Origin: an uncultured Clostridiaceae bacterium
GTDB lineage: Bacteria > Bacillota > Clostridia > Lachnospirales > Lachnospiraceae
Direction of reading: 5' to 3'
NCBI GenBank assembly: GCA_947177415.1
Contig: CAMWUK010000016.1
Span: forward strand, 1 to 48,756
Length of the DNA: 48,756 nucleotides
The notes below the pieces were generated by a model, which did no database searches, had not been told where the DNA came from, and saw only the letters and a list, made by a program, of their open reading frames with translations. The position numbers and the translations under genes were made by a program. This document shows, one piece after another, positions 16,611 through 26,416 of this stretch. Numbering within the stretch: the first letter of the stretch is position 1; each line of letters opens with the position of its first letter.

Positions 16611-18643
16611 TATACTGTCACCATCCCTACTGATTGTAATTCCACATTAGATTCTATTTCGTTGTAAGAAACCACAATTAAATCTTTAAAGTAGTCTTCT
16701 GTCAGTTTCTTAAAATACATGCGGACAATTGGAGACGTAATAATAATTGGATTTTTTCCTAAATCTTCTAATTTTACTACCTCTCTTTGTAATGAATCAA
16801 TAATAGCCTGCTTTGTATCTGGATCCAATGTCAGATATGCTCCCTGTTCTGTTTGTTTTACAGACCCCATAATTTCCTGTTCAATTCTTGGATCAAGTGT
16901 AACTACACTTGTCATCTCATTAATAGGAAAATACTTGCTGGAAATTGCTCTCTTCAAACTCTGTCTTGCATATTCTGTCAACACGTCTGTATCTCTTGTT
17001 GTTGGTGCATAATCCGCTAATGTTTCAAATATTGTAATCAAATCCCGGATAGAAATACCTTCTCTTAACAGGTTTTGCAATACTTTTTGAATCTCTCCTA
17101 CTCCCAAAAGCTTGGGCACTAATTCTGAAATAAGTGTACTATTTGCTTCCTGCACATTGTTAATTAAGTTCTGTACATCCTGTCTGGTTAGCAACTCATC
17201 CAAATGATTGCGGATTACTTCTGTTAAATGTGTAGCAATAATAGATGGAGGATCTACAACCGTATATCCCATAGATTCTGCTCTCTCTCTCTGGCTTTCC
17301 GTAATCCAGATTGCTGGTAAATGGAAAGACGGTTCAAAAGTCGGAATACCAGTAATCTCTTCTTCCACATATCCCGGATTCATCGCCATATAATGGTCGA
17401 ACAAAATCTCACCATCACTAACAGGTACACCTTTTATCTTAATCACATACTGATTCGGATTCAACTGAATATTATCACGTAAACGAATCATTGGTACTAC
17501 ACATCCTAGTTCCAATGCAATCTGTCTACGAATCATAACCACCCTGTCTAACAAGTCTCCACCTTGGTTTACATCTGCCAAAGGAATAATTCCATATCCA
17601 AATTCCAGTTCAATGGGATCTACCTGTAATAAAGAAACTACATTTTCAGGTCTTCGAATTTCATCTGCCTGTACCTCTTCTTCATTGATTTCATCCTCTA
17701 TATCCTGAACTTCAATCTTTGACTGTATCATATAGCCAGTGGCAATAAAAGCAGCAGCATACATAAGAAAAATCAAAGTATTTAATGGAGTAACGACACC
17801 TAAAAATGCCATACTTCCACCTACGATATAAAGCACTTTAGGAATAGAAAATAATTGTTCAAAAACAATATCACTAATATCTGCTTCTTTAGATACCTTC
17901 GTTACCAAAATACCTGTAGATAAAGAAATCAGTAAGGATGGAATCTGACTTACCAATCCATCACCAATTGTCAGAATCGTATATTTGTCTAAGGCTGCAT
18001 TCATTTCAAGACCACCAAGTATTACTCCAGTAGCTAATCCACCAACAAAATTAACAAGTGTGATAATCAAACCCGCAATGGCATCACCTTTTACATATTT
18101 TGTGGCACCATCCATAGCTCCAAAGAAACTTGCTTCATCTTGTATCTTTTGTCTTTTTTCTCTTGCTTGTTCATCTGTAATTGCACCTGTATTCAAATCT
18201 GCATCAATCGCCATCTGTTTACCCGGCATAGCATCCAAAGTAAAACGTGCGGAAACTTCTGCTACACGCTCTGAACCTTTGTTGATTACCATAAACTGGA
18301 TTAATATCAAAATAACAAATACAATAACACCAACAACAAGACTTCCTCCGCCTACAAAGTTACCAAAAGTAGAAACTACATTTCCTGGTTCTCCAGTGGT
18401 TAATATTAATTTTGTTGAAGAAACATTCAAAGAAATACGAAAAATAGTTGTAAACAACAGTAAAGTAGGAAAACTCGACATGCTAAGTGCTTCCTTTGAA
18501 AACAATGCATTAAATAATACAATTAATGCAAGAGAAATATTCAATGCCAACAATACATCTAAAAGAATAGAAGGCATAGGTACAATAAAGAATATAATAG
18601 CAGCTAATAAGTACAATCCCAATACAACATCCAATTTCTTCAT
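16610..18643 (-). CDS. flhA: Flagellar export gate protein FlhA
   Basis: FlhA is the large export-gate subunit of the flagellar type III secretion system. The 677-residue protein has about eight N-terminal membrane segments (residues 1-300) including the FHIPEP-region signature (GSERVAEVSARFTLDAMPGK, then DEASFFGAMDGATKYVKGDA). A linker and a large cytoplasmic domain follow, which binds chaperone-substrate complexes. Length and order are standard. It begins 18 nt after flhB and overlaps flhF by one base. Confidence 0.97.
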   Translation of the reverse strand: MKKLDVVLGLYLLAAIIFFIVPMPSILLDVLLALNISLALIVLFNALFSKEALSMSSFPTLLLFTTIFRISLNVSSTKLILTTGEPGNVVSTFGNFVGGGSLVVGVIVFVILILIQFMVINKGSERVAEVSARFTLDAMPGKQMAIDADLNTGAITDEQAREKRQKIQDEASFFGAMDGATKYVKGDAIAGLIITLVNFVGGLATGVILGGLEMNAALDKYTILTIGDGLVSQIPSLLISLSTGILVTKVSKEADISDIVFEQLFSIPKVLYIVGGSMAFLGVVTPLNTLIFLMYAAAFIATGYMIQSKIEVQDIEDEINEEEVQADEIRRPENVVSLLQVDPIELEFGYGIIPLADVNQGGDLLDRVVMIRRQIALELGCVVPMIRLRDNIQLNPNQYVIKIKGVPVSDGEILFDHYMAMNPGYVEEEITGIPTFEPSFHLPAIWITESQRERAESMGYTVVDPPSIIATHLTEVIRNHLDELLTRQDVQNLINNVQEANSTLISELVPKLLGVGEIQKVLQNLLREGISIRDLITIFETLADYAPTTRDTDVLTEYARQSLKRAISSKYFPINEMTSVVTLDPRIEQEIMGSVKQTEQGAYLTLDPDTKQAIIDSLQREVVKLEDLGKNPIIITSPIVRMYFKKLTEDYFKDLIVVSYNEIESNVELQSVGMVTV

Positions 18644-18661
18644 AAATGTTTTCCTCCTTTC

Positions 18662-19795
18662 CTATCCTTTCAATCCATATACATAAGCTAATATTTCTGC
18701 CACTGCCTGATATAATTCTGGTGGAATCTCTTGATCAATATCCACATTATAATACAGCATTCTGGCTAATGGTTTATTTTCAACAATTTCAACTTTATGT
18801 TCTCTAGCAACTTCCTTAATTTTCTGTGCCAGATAATCTGCACCTTTTGCAATCACAATTGGTGCCAAAGAAGATTCTTTATCATATTTTAATGCTACAG
18901 CTAAATGTGTAGGGTTCGTAATAACAACATCTGCCTCAGGCAAGGCCTGCATCATTCTTCTTTGAGATGCTTCTCGCATTCTCGCCTTAATCTTTCCTTT
19001 AATCTGCGGGTCTCCTTCTGAATTTTTATATTCATCTTTTATCTCTTGTTTTGTCATTTTCATATCTTCACTAAATTTATGTTTTTGGTAAAAATAATCT
19101 ACCATAGCTATAACAAGAAAACAAAAGGAGATTTTTATTCCTAGGTTAATAATAATAGTTCCTATAGATATCACTGCACTTGGAAGATTATAAAAATAAA
19201 ATTCAAAGAGTAAAGTATACTTATCTTTTAGTGTATCATATACCACATAAGTCAATACACCGACCTTTGCAATGGATTTTAATAATTCCATAATCTTATC
19301 TTTAGAAAACATTCTTTTAAAACCACTAATTGGATTAAACTTTGAAAACTTAGGTTTAAGTGGTTTTGCTGTTACCATCCATTTTACCTGTGCTACATTG
19401 AATACAATGGCAAATACTACTGCAATAAGTATAATCGGCAAACTGATAAGCAACATTTCAGTAATTTCATCCTGAAACAAGCTGTGTGATGTATTTAGTG
19501 TAAATTCTTCATTTACAATCTCATCTATACTTCCATAATATTTTATAAAATTTTCCAAAAATCCAGTTCCAATATAGCCAACAAATATTTTTAATCCCAA
19601 AAACATTCCCAAAAGCATAAACCCGGTAATCAAATCCATACTTTTTGCCACTTGACCTTCTTTTCTGGCCTCATTTAATTTTTTAGGTGTAGCGGCTTCT
19701 GTTTTTTCTCCTCCCGGTCCCTCCTTGGCAAATCTTTGCAGGTCATATCTCCATCTATATTTATGTGTTAAGCCTTGCGGCATCTTATTTTCCAA
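18662..19795 (-). CDS. flhB: Flagellar export switch protein FlhB
   Basis: FlhB controls the switch from hook to filament export by autocleavage. Residues 30-50 contain GEKTEAATPKKLNEARKEGQ, followed by four membrane segments. The cytoplasmic domain has the autocleavage motif NPTH within DVVITNPTHLAVALKY. The 377-residue form starts at a TTG (19795) with AGGG at 6 nt; an in-frame ATG at 19783 gives a protein four residues shorter but has a poorer ribosome site. It starts 21 nt after fliR. Confidence 0.96.
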   Translation of the reverse strand: MENKMPQGLTHKYRWRYDLQRFAKEGPGGEKTEAATPKKLNEARKEGQVAKSMDLITGFMLLGMFLGLKIFVGYIGTGFLENFIKYYGSIDEIVNEEFTLNTSHSLFQDEITEMLLISLPIILIAVVFAIVFNVAQVKWMVTAKPLKPKFSKFNPISGFKRMFSKDKIMELLKSIAKVGVLTYVVYDTLKDKYTLLFEFYFYNLPSAVISIGTIIINLGIKISFCFLVIAMVDYFYQKHKFSEDMKMTKQEIKDEYKNSEGDPQIKGKIKARMREASQRRMMQALPEADVVITNPTHLAVALKYDKESSLAPIVIAKGADYLAQKIKEVAREHKVEIVENKPLARMLYYNVDIDQEIPPELYQAVAEILAYVYGLKG

Positions 19796-19816
19796 TCTAA
19801 TCCCTCGTTTTCTCCA

Positions 19817-20587
19817 CTAAGGGGACAATACCCTGACAATTTCATTCACCATCGTCTTCATCTCTCCATATATCAAATCTGCAACATCTGGTATATATTT
19901 CCCTGCCAGACAAAGTATAACAAGCCCCACAAACACTTTCAATTGCATACCAATTACAAACATATTCATCTGAGGTGCAACTTTAGCAAGCACTCCCAAT
20001 ACTACATTTACCATTAAAGTTGCTGCAAACAAAGGTAGTACAATTCGAAATCCAATGATAAAATAATCCTTTATAAATGTAACCATAACCGAATAGATAC
20101 TCACCCGGAAAACTGCCTGCCCCACAGGTATATATTGAAAAGCATCCAACATCGCAGATAAAATATATCTATACATATCTGTTGCGAGCAAAATCAGCAT
20201 TACAAAATAAGTATATAATGTTCCTGTTACGGTTGTAGACATATTTGCTGCGGGATTCATCACATTTACCATAGAAAAACCAATCTCCATATCAATAACC
20301 TGACCAGCAAAATTAAGAATATAAATACAAATACTTGTCATATAACCTATCATAATTCCAAGCATTAATTCGACTACAACAAGTTTTCCATATCCAATTA
20401 CACCAACATATTGCAATGGATATTTTTCCATAGTACTAAACAAAAGAATAGAGATAAAAACACTTAATCCAATCTGCACTCTTGTTGGCACATTAGACAA
20501 ACTGTAAAATGGTGCCGAAAATATAAATCCACTCATCCGCACCAAAATAAGAAGGAAAAATTCAAAATTTTCAATTGTAAAATTCAT
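19817..20587 (-). CDS. fliR: Flagellar export gate protein FliR
   Basis: FliR joins FliP and FliQ in the export-gate pore. The 256-residue protein is hydrophobic throughout, with about six membrane segments, and opens NFEFFLLILVRMSGFIFSAP, a typical FliR N-terminus. The segment GYMTSICIYILNFAGQVIDM is characteristic. It lies between fliQ and flhB in the standard order, 65 nt after fliQ. The ribosome site (GAAGGGTG) is about 10 nt from the ATG. Confidence 0.95.
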   Translation of the reverse strand: MNFTIENFEFFLLILVRMSGFIFSAPFYSLSNVPTRVQIGLSVFISILLFSTMEKYPLQYVGVIGYGKLVVVELMLGIMIGYMTSICIYILNFAGQVIDMEIGFSMVNVMNPAANMSTTVTGTLYTYFVMLILLATDMYRYILSAMLDAFQYIPVGQAVFRVSIYSVMVTFIKDYFIIGFRIVLPLFAATLMVNVVLGVLAKVAPQMNMFVIGMQLKVFVGLVILCLAGKYIPDVADLIYGEMKTMVNEIVRVLSP

Positions 20588-20652
20588 CTTTTTCCAACAC
20601 CCTTCTCTTTATCCAATCTCTCATTCCAGAAAACAACTTTTTCCAATACAAT

Positions 20653-20922
20653 TTATCGGATATACATGCTAAAATTCTGACAAAGTTCTGTCATATAAGC
20701 TACCACATTCTCCATAATCCAATTGCCACAAAGCACCAACGTCAATAATATAGCAACAAACTTAGGAACAAAAGTAAGAGTTTGTTCTTGTATAGAAGTT
20801 ACTGTCTGAAATACACTGACAACCAGACCTACAATTAAAGAAATCAAAAGCATTGGAGCAGATACTTTTAAAATCAACCAAACCGTAGCCATTGTAATAT
20901 TTACTACTGTATCCTGTGTCAT
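20653..20922 (-). CDS. fliQ: Flagellar export gate protein FliQ
   Basis: FliQ is a small two-helix subunit of the export gate. I chose the ATG at 20922, which gives the family-standard 89 residues and has GGAGG 7 nt upstream; the ATG at 20928 lies one base from that site. Two membrane segments are visible (about 15-40 and 53-75) with the conserved LIVGLVVSVFQTVTSIQEQT between them. Confidence 0.95.
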   Translation of the reverse strand: MTQDTVVNITMATVWLILKVSAPMLLISLIVGLVVSVFQTVTSIQEQTLTFVPKFVAILLTLVLCGNWIMENVVAYMTELCQNFSMYIR

Positions 20923-20960
20923 TCCCATTCCTCCTTTTTTAAGATGAAAACCTTACAGCA

Positions 20961-21809
20961 TCAGTAAAACGATCGAACAACTTCACCAATAATCAAATTC
21001 CATCCATCTGCCAAAATAAATAATAAAATTTTAAAAGGCATAGAAATTGTAGTTGGCGGTAGCATCATCATACCCATAGACATTAAGGTCGATGCCACAA
21101 CCATATCAATAATAATAAAAGGCAGATAAATTAAAAATCCAATGATAAAAGCTTTTCTAAGTTCACTAATGATAAAAGATGGAATAATTACAGTAATTGG
21201 AATATTATCTGCAGATTCTAATTCCTCGTCTGCAATTCCAGCAATACCTATAAATGTCTTCAAATCTTTACGCCTCGTTTGTTTGAGCATAAAAGTTCTT
21301 AGTGGTTCTATTCCTTTTTCTAAAGCTTCTTCTTGTGTAATCGTTCCTTTTGAATATGGTTCAATTGCTTCACTATTAATTTGTGTAAATACAGGTGCCA
21401 TGATAAAGATAGATAAAAACAACGCAAGTCCAATTAAAATCTGGTTTGGAGGAGTTGTTTGTGTTCCTAATGCTGACCTTGTAAAATGCAAAGTAATTAA
21501 TATTCTTGTAAAAGAAGTAACCATTATTAAAATAGAAGGTGCTAAAGAAATAATAGTGAGTACTAAAAAAATCTTCAATGCCCCAGACAAAGAAGCACTA
21601 CCTTGGTTCGTAGAAATACTCAAATTAAAATCATCTGGACCCTCAGAATCTAATACACCACTTCCATCAATTTCATCTACTCCTGCTGTGGCATACCCAA
21701 CTGGCACATCATGGAAAGGTGTATAAAAAAAGGTCAGTATGCACACAAAAAATAATACAGTCAGAATTCTAGTTACAAGCCTACTCATTCTTTTTATATA
21801 TTTTCTCAT
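20961..21809 (-). CDS. fliP: Flagellar export gate protein FliP
   Basis: FliP forms the pentameric core of the export gate with FliQR. The protein (282 residues from ATG 21809) has an N-terminal signal-like hydrophobic segment, a periplasmic/exterior loop, then membrane segments with the signatures SFTRILITLHFTRSALGTQT, PPNQILIGLALFLSIFIMAP and the C-terminal MMLPPTTISMPFKILLF. A TTG nine bases upstream is a possible alternative start; GAGG lies 9 nt before the ATG. Confidence 0.95.
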   Translation of the reverse strand: MRKYIKRMSRLVTRILTVLFFVCILTFFYTPFHDVPVGYATAGVDEIDGSGVLDSEGPDDFNLSISTNQGSASLSGALKIFLVLTIISLAPSILIMVTSFTRILITLHFTRSALGTQTTPPNQILIGLALFLSIFIMAPVFTQINSEAIEPYSKGTITQEEALEKGIEPLRTFMLKQTRRKDLKTFIGIAGIADEELESADNIPITVIIPSFIISELRKAFIIGFLIYLPFIIIDMVVASTLMSMGMMMLPPTTISMPFKILLFILADGWNLIIGEVVRSFY

Positions 21810-21821
21810 GCATACCAACCT

Positions 21822-22202
21822 CTACTTGTTATTTTTCTTTGTAGGAAACGTCTTTTCTTTCATCTTGGCCAAAATCTGATTAAAATCCGGCAAAGGCTTC
21901 ATAGTATCTTCTGAAATTACTAATTCTTCTTCTTTCACCTCACCTAAGCATGAAATTTCATCTTTTCCAATACCAAGTACAAAATATTTGCTGCCTACTT
22001 TTACAATTTCTACAAACTTATTTTGTCCAACCCTACGCCCTTCAATAACTTTTATATTCTTATTATTCAGTTGTGCATTGCCCATATTTCCAATCCATCT
22101 TGTGACAAAATATGCCACTACCATAATAACCAACAAAAGAATAACCGACATAATAAGTTGAAAAAAATTATCAAATGAGTTTAATGTTGAATTTAAATAC
22201 AT
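21822..22202 (-). CDS. fliO: Flagellar biosynthesis protein FliO (FliZ in Bacillus)
   Basis: FliO assists assembly of the FliP ring. The 126-residue protein has one membrane segment (about residues 13-33, FQLIMSVILLLVIMVVAYFV) and a cytoplasmic small beta domain (NKNIKVIEGRRVGQNKFVEI, VGSKYFVLGIGKDEISCLGE) typical of FliO. It sits directly after cheY (gap 3 nt) and before fliP, the canonical order. Confidence 0.9.
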   Translation of the reverse strand: MYLNSTLNSFDNFFQLIMSVILLLVIMVVAYFVTRWIGNMGNAQLNNKNIKVIEGRRVGQNKFVEIVKVGSKYFVLGIGKDEISCLGEVKEEELVISEDTMKPLPDFNQILAKMKEKTFPTKKNNK

Positions 22203-22205
22203 TAT

Positions 22206-22568
22206 TTACCCCACCACTTTTTTAATCGCTTCTAATACACGATCAGCCTGAAAAGGTTTTACAATAAAATCTTTTGCTCCTGACTGAATTGCTTCAATAA
22301 CCATTGCCTGCTGTCCCATAGCAGAACACATAATCACTGTTGCACCAGGATCAGTTTCTTTAATCTTTTTCAAAGCCTGGATTCCATCCATTTCCGGCAT
22401 AGTAATATCCATCATTACCAAATCCGGTTTTGTTTCATTGTATTTCTCAACAGCTTTTAAACCATTCTCTGCCTCTCCAGCAACATTATAACCATTCTTA
22501 GTTAAAATGTCCTTAATCATCATCCTCATAAATGCTGCATCATCACAAATCAAAATATTTTTAGCCAT
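22206..22568 (-). CDS. cheY: Chemotaxis response regulator CheY
   Basis: CheY-P binds the switch proteins FliM/FliY to set rotation. This is a stand-alone 120-residue receiver: acidic pair Asp9-Asp10 in LICDDAAFMR, phospho-acceptor Asp54 in LVMMDITMPEMDG, a Ser in the conserved Thr/Ser switch position (VIMCSAMGQ), and the conserved Lys in FIVKPF. It lies between fliY and fliO as in B. subtilis. Confidence 0.97.
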   Translation of the reverse strand: MAKNILICDDAAFMRMMIKDILTKNGYNVAGEAENGLKAVEKYNETKPDLVMMDITMPEMDGIQALKKIKETDPGATVIMCSAMGQQAMVIEAIQSGAKDFIVKPFQADRVLEAIKKVVG

Positions 22569-22589
22569 ATTACTCTCTCCTTATCTCTA

Positions 22590-23756
22590 TTATTTAATAA
22601 TCTCAGTAACTCTGATACCAAAGTTTTCTTCAATTACTACAACTTCCCCTTTTGCCACAAATTTACCATTCACCAATACATCAATTGGTTCACCTGCTAA
22701 TTTATTCAACTCTATAATTGTTCCAGGTGAAAAATCCAAAATCTCCTTTATGGATTTATTTGTCCTGCCCAATTCCACAGTAACCTCTAAAGGTACATCC
22801 ATAATCAATTCTATATTTTCCTGTTGATTTAATGGTGTTACCATTTGATTAAATGGTTGGAACTGCACCGGTTGTATATTCACATCCGGCATAGGCATAC
22901 CATACATTGGCTGTTGCATCATCGGTTGCTGTTGCATCATTGGCTGCTGTTGCATCATTGGTTGTTGCATATTTGCATCCATAACCGGTTGTGCTGGCAT
23001 AGGTTGTGGTTGAGCGGCTGGTGCCGCAGGTGCAGGTGCTGCCTGTGCTGGTGCAGAATCCGCCGGTTGTGCCGGTGCAGAATCTTCCGTTTGACCTCCT
23101 GCAAACTTTTGATACAAGTCTTTTGCAAAGTCAACAGGATACAATTGCATAATGGTACTATCCACTAATTCTCCAATCTGCATACGGAAAGAAACCATTA
23201 TAAACTCATCATCCAAAAAAGATATTGTATCATCCTGGATACTGTCACCCAAATCTATCAAACTAGCCTTTGGTGGACTTATGTCAATCTTCTTCTCCAG
23301 CATAGAAGATAACGATGTAGAAGATGCTCCCATCATCTGATTCATAGCTTCACTAATTGCACTCAAATGCAATTCTGATAGTTCATCTGCAATATTGCTC
23401 CCATCTCCACCCATCATTAAATCTGTAATAATTTTAACATCATTTTCTACCAATATCAATACATTACTTCCATCCAATCCTTCTATGTATGCAATTTGTA
23501 CAAAAACACATGGACGGCCAAATCTTGAAGAAAGCTCCTCCAAATTAACCACCGAAACTACTGGTGTTGTAATTGAAACTTTAGTATTTATCAATGTAGA
23601 TAAATTTGTAGCCGCAGATCCCATACAAATATTAGCAATTTCTCCAATCGCATCTGCTTCTACACTTGTCAGTTCCTCACCTGCATTCCCAGATTGTTGT
23701 TCTCCTCCTCCATTTAGTAAAGCTTCAATTTCCTCTTGGGATAACATTTCATCCAT
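22590..23756 (-). CDS. fliY: Flagellar switch protein and CheY-P phosphatase FliY (FliN-type)
   Basis: The 388-residue protein begins [16 protein letters not shown], the CheY-P binding motif shared with FliM. Residues 30-215 form a CheC-like phosphatase domain with two Glu/Asn active helices ([20 protein letters not shown] and [19 protein letters not shown]). A long Pro/Ala/Gln/Met-rich linker (about 221-300) leads to the C-terminal SpoA/FliN domain (315-388) that forms the C ring. ATG at 23756 follows GGGAGGAG and lies 5 nt past the fliM stop. The linker is unusually repetitive. Confidence 0.95.
   Translation of the reverse strand: MDEMLSQEEIEALLNGGGEQQSGNAGEELTSVEADAIGEIANICMGSAATNLSTLINTKVSITTPVVSVVNLEELSSRFGRPCVFVQIAYIEGLDGSNVLILVENDVKIITDLMMGGDGSNIADELSELHLSAISEAMNQMMGASSTSLSSMLEKKIDISPPKASLIDLGDSIQDDTISFLDDEFIMVSFRMQIGELVDSTIMQLYPVDFAKDLYQKFAGGQTEDSAPAQPADSAPAQAAPAPAAPAAQPQPMPAQPVMDANMQQPMMQQQPMMQQQPMMQQPMYGMPMPDVNIQPVQFQPFNQMVTPLNQQENIELIMDVPLEVTVELGRTNKSIKEILDFSPGTIIELNKLAGEPIDVLVNGKFVAKGEVVVIEENFGIRVTEIIK
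22912..22965 (-). repeat. Three 18-bp repeats in the fliY linker
   Basis: Three consecutive 18-bp units starting TGTTGCAT on the plus strand (22912, 22930 and 22948) encode a six-residue QQQPMM-type unit in the FliY linker. They differ by single bases. Being in frame, copy-number change would alter linker length without breaking the gene. Confidence 0.8.
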
Positions 23757-23761
23757 TCTAA

Positions 23762-24739
23762 TTACTCCTCCCTCACAACTGATGTCAATCTAACTGCATA
23801 TACATCCGAAGAGGCTCCCGGAAGTGCAGTAAACTTATTAATATTGCCCACATAAACACTCAGTTCTTCATCTGTTTTTGTGTCCAATCTAATAATGTCA
23901 CCTACCTGAATATTCACAAAGTCATTCACTGAAATTATACTTTTACCCAGAACAGCTTTAATTGGAATTTTTGCTTTTGATATGGTATGCTCAATCATTT
24001 CCTGATAAATTTCTTCATCTTGAACTTGCATACTCGCATACCAATATTTTGTATTTAACTTATCAATAACATCCTCAACAGTTGAATATGGTATACACAC
24101 ATTCATTAAACCATCTACATTACCTATTTTGATATTCATGGTAATAATTGCAATCATTTCACTTGGTGAAATAATCTGAGCAAACTGCGAATTCGTCTCA
24201 ATACGCTCTAACCTTGGTTCAATGCTAATCACACTTTCCCATGGTTCAATTAGTAAATTAGTACAAATATTGATTATCCGCTCTATGATAATCAGCTCAA
24301 CTTCAGTAAAATCTCTGGATTTTTCAAGAGGCTTTCCTCCTCCACCTAGCATTCTATCAACAATAGCATAACCCAAGTTATCTGCCAGTTCAATAATTAT
24401 ATTTCCTTCTAACGGTGCAACACCTACCACACCTAAAATAACTGGGTTCGATAATGCATTGGAAAATTCTGAATAAGTAATTGCTTCAGAGTTCATTACC
24501 TCTACCTGAACATTCTTCCGGAAATATGCTGGAAGGTTTGTTGATAAAAGTCTTCCATAATGCTCAAAGATAATTTCAAAAGTTCTTAAATGTTCTTTTG
24601 AAAACTTAGTTGGTCTGGCGAAGTCGTATACTTTTACACTTTTCTCTGCACCTTCTTTCATCTCTTCGGCATCAAAATCCCCACTATTGAGAGCTGCAAG
24701 CAAATTATCAATCTCATTTTGCGATAAGACATCGCCCAT
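23762..24739 (-). CDS. fliM: Flagellar motor switch protein FliM
   Basis: FliM is the middle C-ring protein that receives CheY-P. The 325-residue protein has the N-terminal CheY-P binding motif [17 protein letters not shown], the CheC-like middle domain ([24 protein letters not shown]-type [17 protein letters not shown]), and the C-terminal SpoA domain ([20 protein letters not shown]). ATG at 24739 has GAGGTG 6 nt upstream. It is the first gene after a 280-bp gap carrying a candidate promoter. Confidence 0.97.
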   Translation of the reverse strand: MGDVLSQNEIDNLLAALNSGDFDAEEMKEGAEKSVKVYDFARPTKFSKEHLRTFEIIFEHYGRLLSTNLPAYFRKNVQVEVMNSEAITYSEFSNALSNPVILGVVGVAPLEGNIIIELADNLGYAIVDRMLGGGGKPLEKSRDFTEVELIIIERIINICTNLLIEPWESVISIEPRLERIETNSQFAQIISPSEMIAIITMNIKIGNVDGLMNVCIPYSTVEDVIDKLNTKYWYASMQVQDEEIYQEMIEHTISKAKIPIKAVLGKSIISVNDFVNIQVGDIIRLDTKTDEELSVYVGNINKFTALPGASSDVYAVRLTSVVREE

Positions 24740-24812
24740 TCATCTCACCTCAACTTGTTTATCAACTACTTAACCATAGTCTTAGAAACTCTATGACTTT
24801 ATACATAATTAT

Positions 24813-24840
24813 ATAATATCACACTTTTCGTCTAAATCAA
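24813..24840 (-). promoter_or_regulatory. Candidate promoter upstream of fliM
   Basis: Minus-strand TTGATT (24835-24840) and TATTAT (24813-24818) are 16 bp apart, about 75 bp before the fliM start. The region is very AT-rich, so chance matches are possible. No sigma-D type TAAA/GCCGATA pair was seen here. Confidence 0.45.
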
Positions 24841-24963
24841 AGTAAAAAAATCGCATATTCCGTATTTTTTTCTTTTTTTTACTAATTTATGGTATAACTT
24901 CACGATTTAGAAAACTTTATATGCGTTTTTTGATTTTACAAATATATTATTCACGAAACAACT

Positions 24964-24997
24964 TAGACCTTTGTAATCATTTCATCACAAAGGTCTA
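24964..24997 (-). terminator. Strong hairpin after fliL (terminator-like)
   Basis: TAGACCTTTGT (24964-24974) and ACAAAGGTCTA (24987-24997) pair perfectly over 11 bp around a 12-nt loop, 22 nt after the fliL stop. The sequence after it on the minus strand (AGTTGTTTCG) is only moderately U-rich. A second dyad with a long loop (24847-24858 with 24919-24931) ends in a run of T on the minus strand. Confidence 0.5.
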
Positions 24998-25019
24998 ATG
25001 ATTAATACTTACTCCTTCA

Positions 25020-25544
25020 TTATTGAAAACGCAAATTGTCAAATGATACATCTATAATAGATTCCGTTTCAAAATGTTCTTGCAACTTTCGAACAATTTC
25101 TAATTTCATTTCACTTTTCTTTGATGATACAGCTTCATAGTCCATGCCACCAATAACATCGGAAACTATTGTAAGCACATCGCTCCCTTTTCCATCAAGA
25201 TTTTTAACCAGATTCTTGTAATCTTCACCAGCCTTATTTACTGTCACATATACAGAATCCAATTGTGCCCAATGTGCTTTTCCATTTGCACTATTTTGTA
25301 AGTTAATTGTAAGTGTTCCTGCCGAACTGTTAAATTGACGATTCTCTCTATCTTCAATGGAAACACTATTATCATCAGTCTGTTCACCAGATTCCAACTC
25401 CAAATCTACTATTTCAGTAACTTTCTTTATTAAATTATTGGTCCGGTTCATAGCAGGAACTGCAGAAAATAACACCACTGCTGTCAAAATCACATTGATA
25501 ACTGTCAAAGCCATGATAATAATTGTCAAAATATTTTTTTTCAT
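25020..25544 (-). CDS. fliL: Flagellar basal body protein FliL
   Basis: FliL surrounds and supports the stator near the MS ring. The 174-residue protein has a short cytoplasmic N-terminus, one membrane segment (about 4-30, ILTIIIMALTVINVILTAVV) and an extracytoplasmic domain with the FliL-type ending VRKLQEHFETESIIDVSFDN. ATG 25544 has GAGGAGG at 6 nt; an in-frame start 15 nt upstream overlaps that site. It follows motB by 59 nt. Confidence 0.88.
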   Translation of the reverse strand: MKKNILTIIIMALTVINVILTAVVLFSAVPAMNRTNNLIKKVTEIVDLELESGEQTDDNSVSIEDRENRQFNSSAGTLTINLQNSANGKAHWAQLDSVYVTVNKAGEDYKNLVKNLDGKGSDVLTIVSDVIGGMDYEAVSSKKSEMKLEIVRKLQEHFETESIIDVSFDNLRFQ

Positions 25545-25603
25545 AACCAACCTCCTCATATACCGAACAATTCTATCTTATTCAAAGATTCCTTGTATAT
25601 AAA

Positions 25604-26416
25604 CTATCCTTCATTTCCTGTATATATCTTAATCTCTACACGCCGGTTCTTTGCCCTGCCTTCTGCTGTATCATTTTTTGCAATCTTAGAATACTCGCTT
25701 CGTCCAGAAGCTTCCAACGTTTTAGGATCTAAATTTTTTGTATTCACAAAATATCTCCATACACTAATGGCTCTTGCTGTGGATAATTCCATATTATCCC
25801 TAAATTTTCCACTTGAAATTGGCACATTATCTGTATGACCTTCTATTTTTATCAGAGAGCCCTTATACAATTTCAGAATATCTCCAACTTTGCTTAAAAC
25901 AGGTCTTGCATCCGGTAAAAAATCCGCCTGACCAGATCCAAATAAAATTGCCCCGCTTAAGGATATTTTCACATACTGATATTGATCATCCATCCCCAGG
26001 CTCACTTTATCCGTTAATTGTTTTTGTCCAATCATTTCAGAAACTTCATCATATACCTGTTCTGTCCGCTGTTTTTGTTCTTTGTCTAATTGATCTTTAT
26101 AGTCTTTTAAAGGATCTCCATCGGTTTCTTCTTCCTCACTTGCTTTTCCCATATCATTATAATAGTCATCTAATTCATTCAGCTGACTCACACCATTAGA
26201 TATCAATGTTCCTTCTCCAATAGCAGAACCGCCTCCACTAAATATACTAAAACTATTACTTAAAGAAACAACTAACTCCTCATACTTTGCTTCATCAATA
26301 GAAGACATGGAAAATAATAAAACAAAGAAGCAAAGGAGCAAGTTCATCAAATCACTGAATGTCGCCATCCACGCAGGGGATCCTTTTGGTGCTTCCTCTT
26401 CTCTCTTCTTTGCCAT
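25604..26416 (-). CDS. motB: Flagellar stator protein MotB
   Basis: MotB anchors the stator to peptidoglycan and carries the ion-conducting Asp. The 270-residue protein has the single membrane segment with Asp22 in FSDLMNLLLCFFVLLFSM, a linker, and a C-terminal OmpA-like domain (LIKIEGHTDNVPISSGKFRD, LSTARAISVWRYF, GRSEYSK, GRAKNRRVEI). The ATG overlaps the motA stop by one base. Ion type (H+ or Na+) cannot be decided by eye. Confidence 0.96.
   Translation of the reverse strand: MAKKREEEAPKGSPAWMATFSDLMNLLLCFFVLLFSMSSIDEAKYEELVVSLSNSFSIFSGGGSAIGEGTLISNGVSQLNELDDYYNDMGKASEEEETDGDPLKDYKDQLDKEQKQRTEQVYDEVSEMIGQKQLTDKVSLGMDDQYQYVKISLSGAILFGSGQADFLPDARPVLSKVGDILKLYKGSLIKIEGHTDNVPISSGKFRDNMELSTARAISVWRYFVNTKNLDPKTLEASGRSEYSKIAKNDTAEGRAKNRRVEIKIYTGNEG

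Noticed and set aside
17985-18686. A 233-codon open frame on the plus strand opposite flhA
   Set aside because: It is antisense to a clear flhA, has no ribosome site or recognisable domain, and its composition is that of a reverse-complement frame. The same holds for the plus-strand frames opposite cheA (11266-11862), fliP (21142-21726) and fliI (34657-35184).
24841-24960. Sigma-28 promoter upstream of fliM
   Set aside because: TAAA-like sequences occur but no GCCGATA-type -10 at the right distance was seen; AT-richness makes partial matches meaningless.
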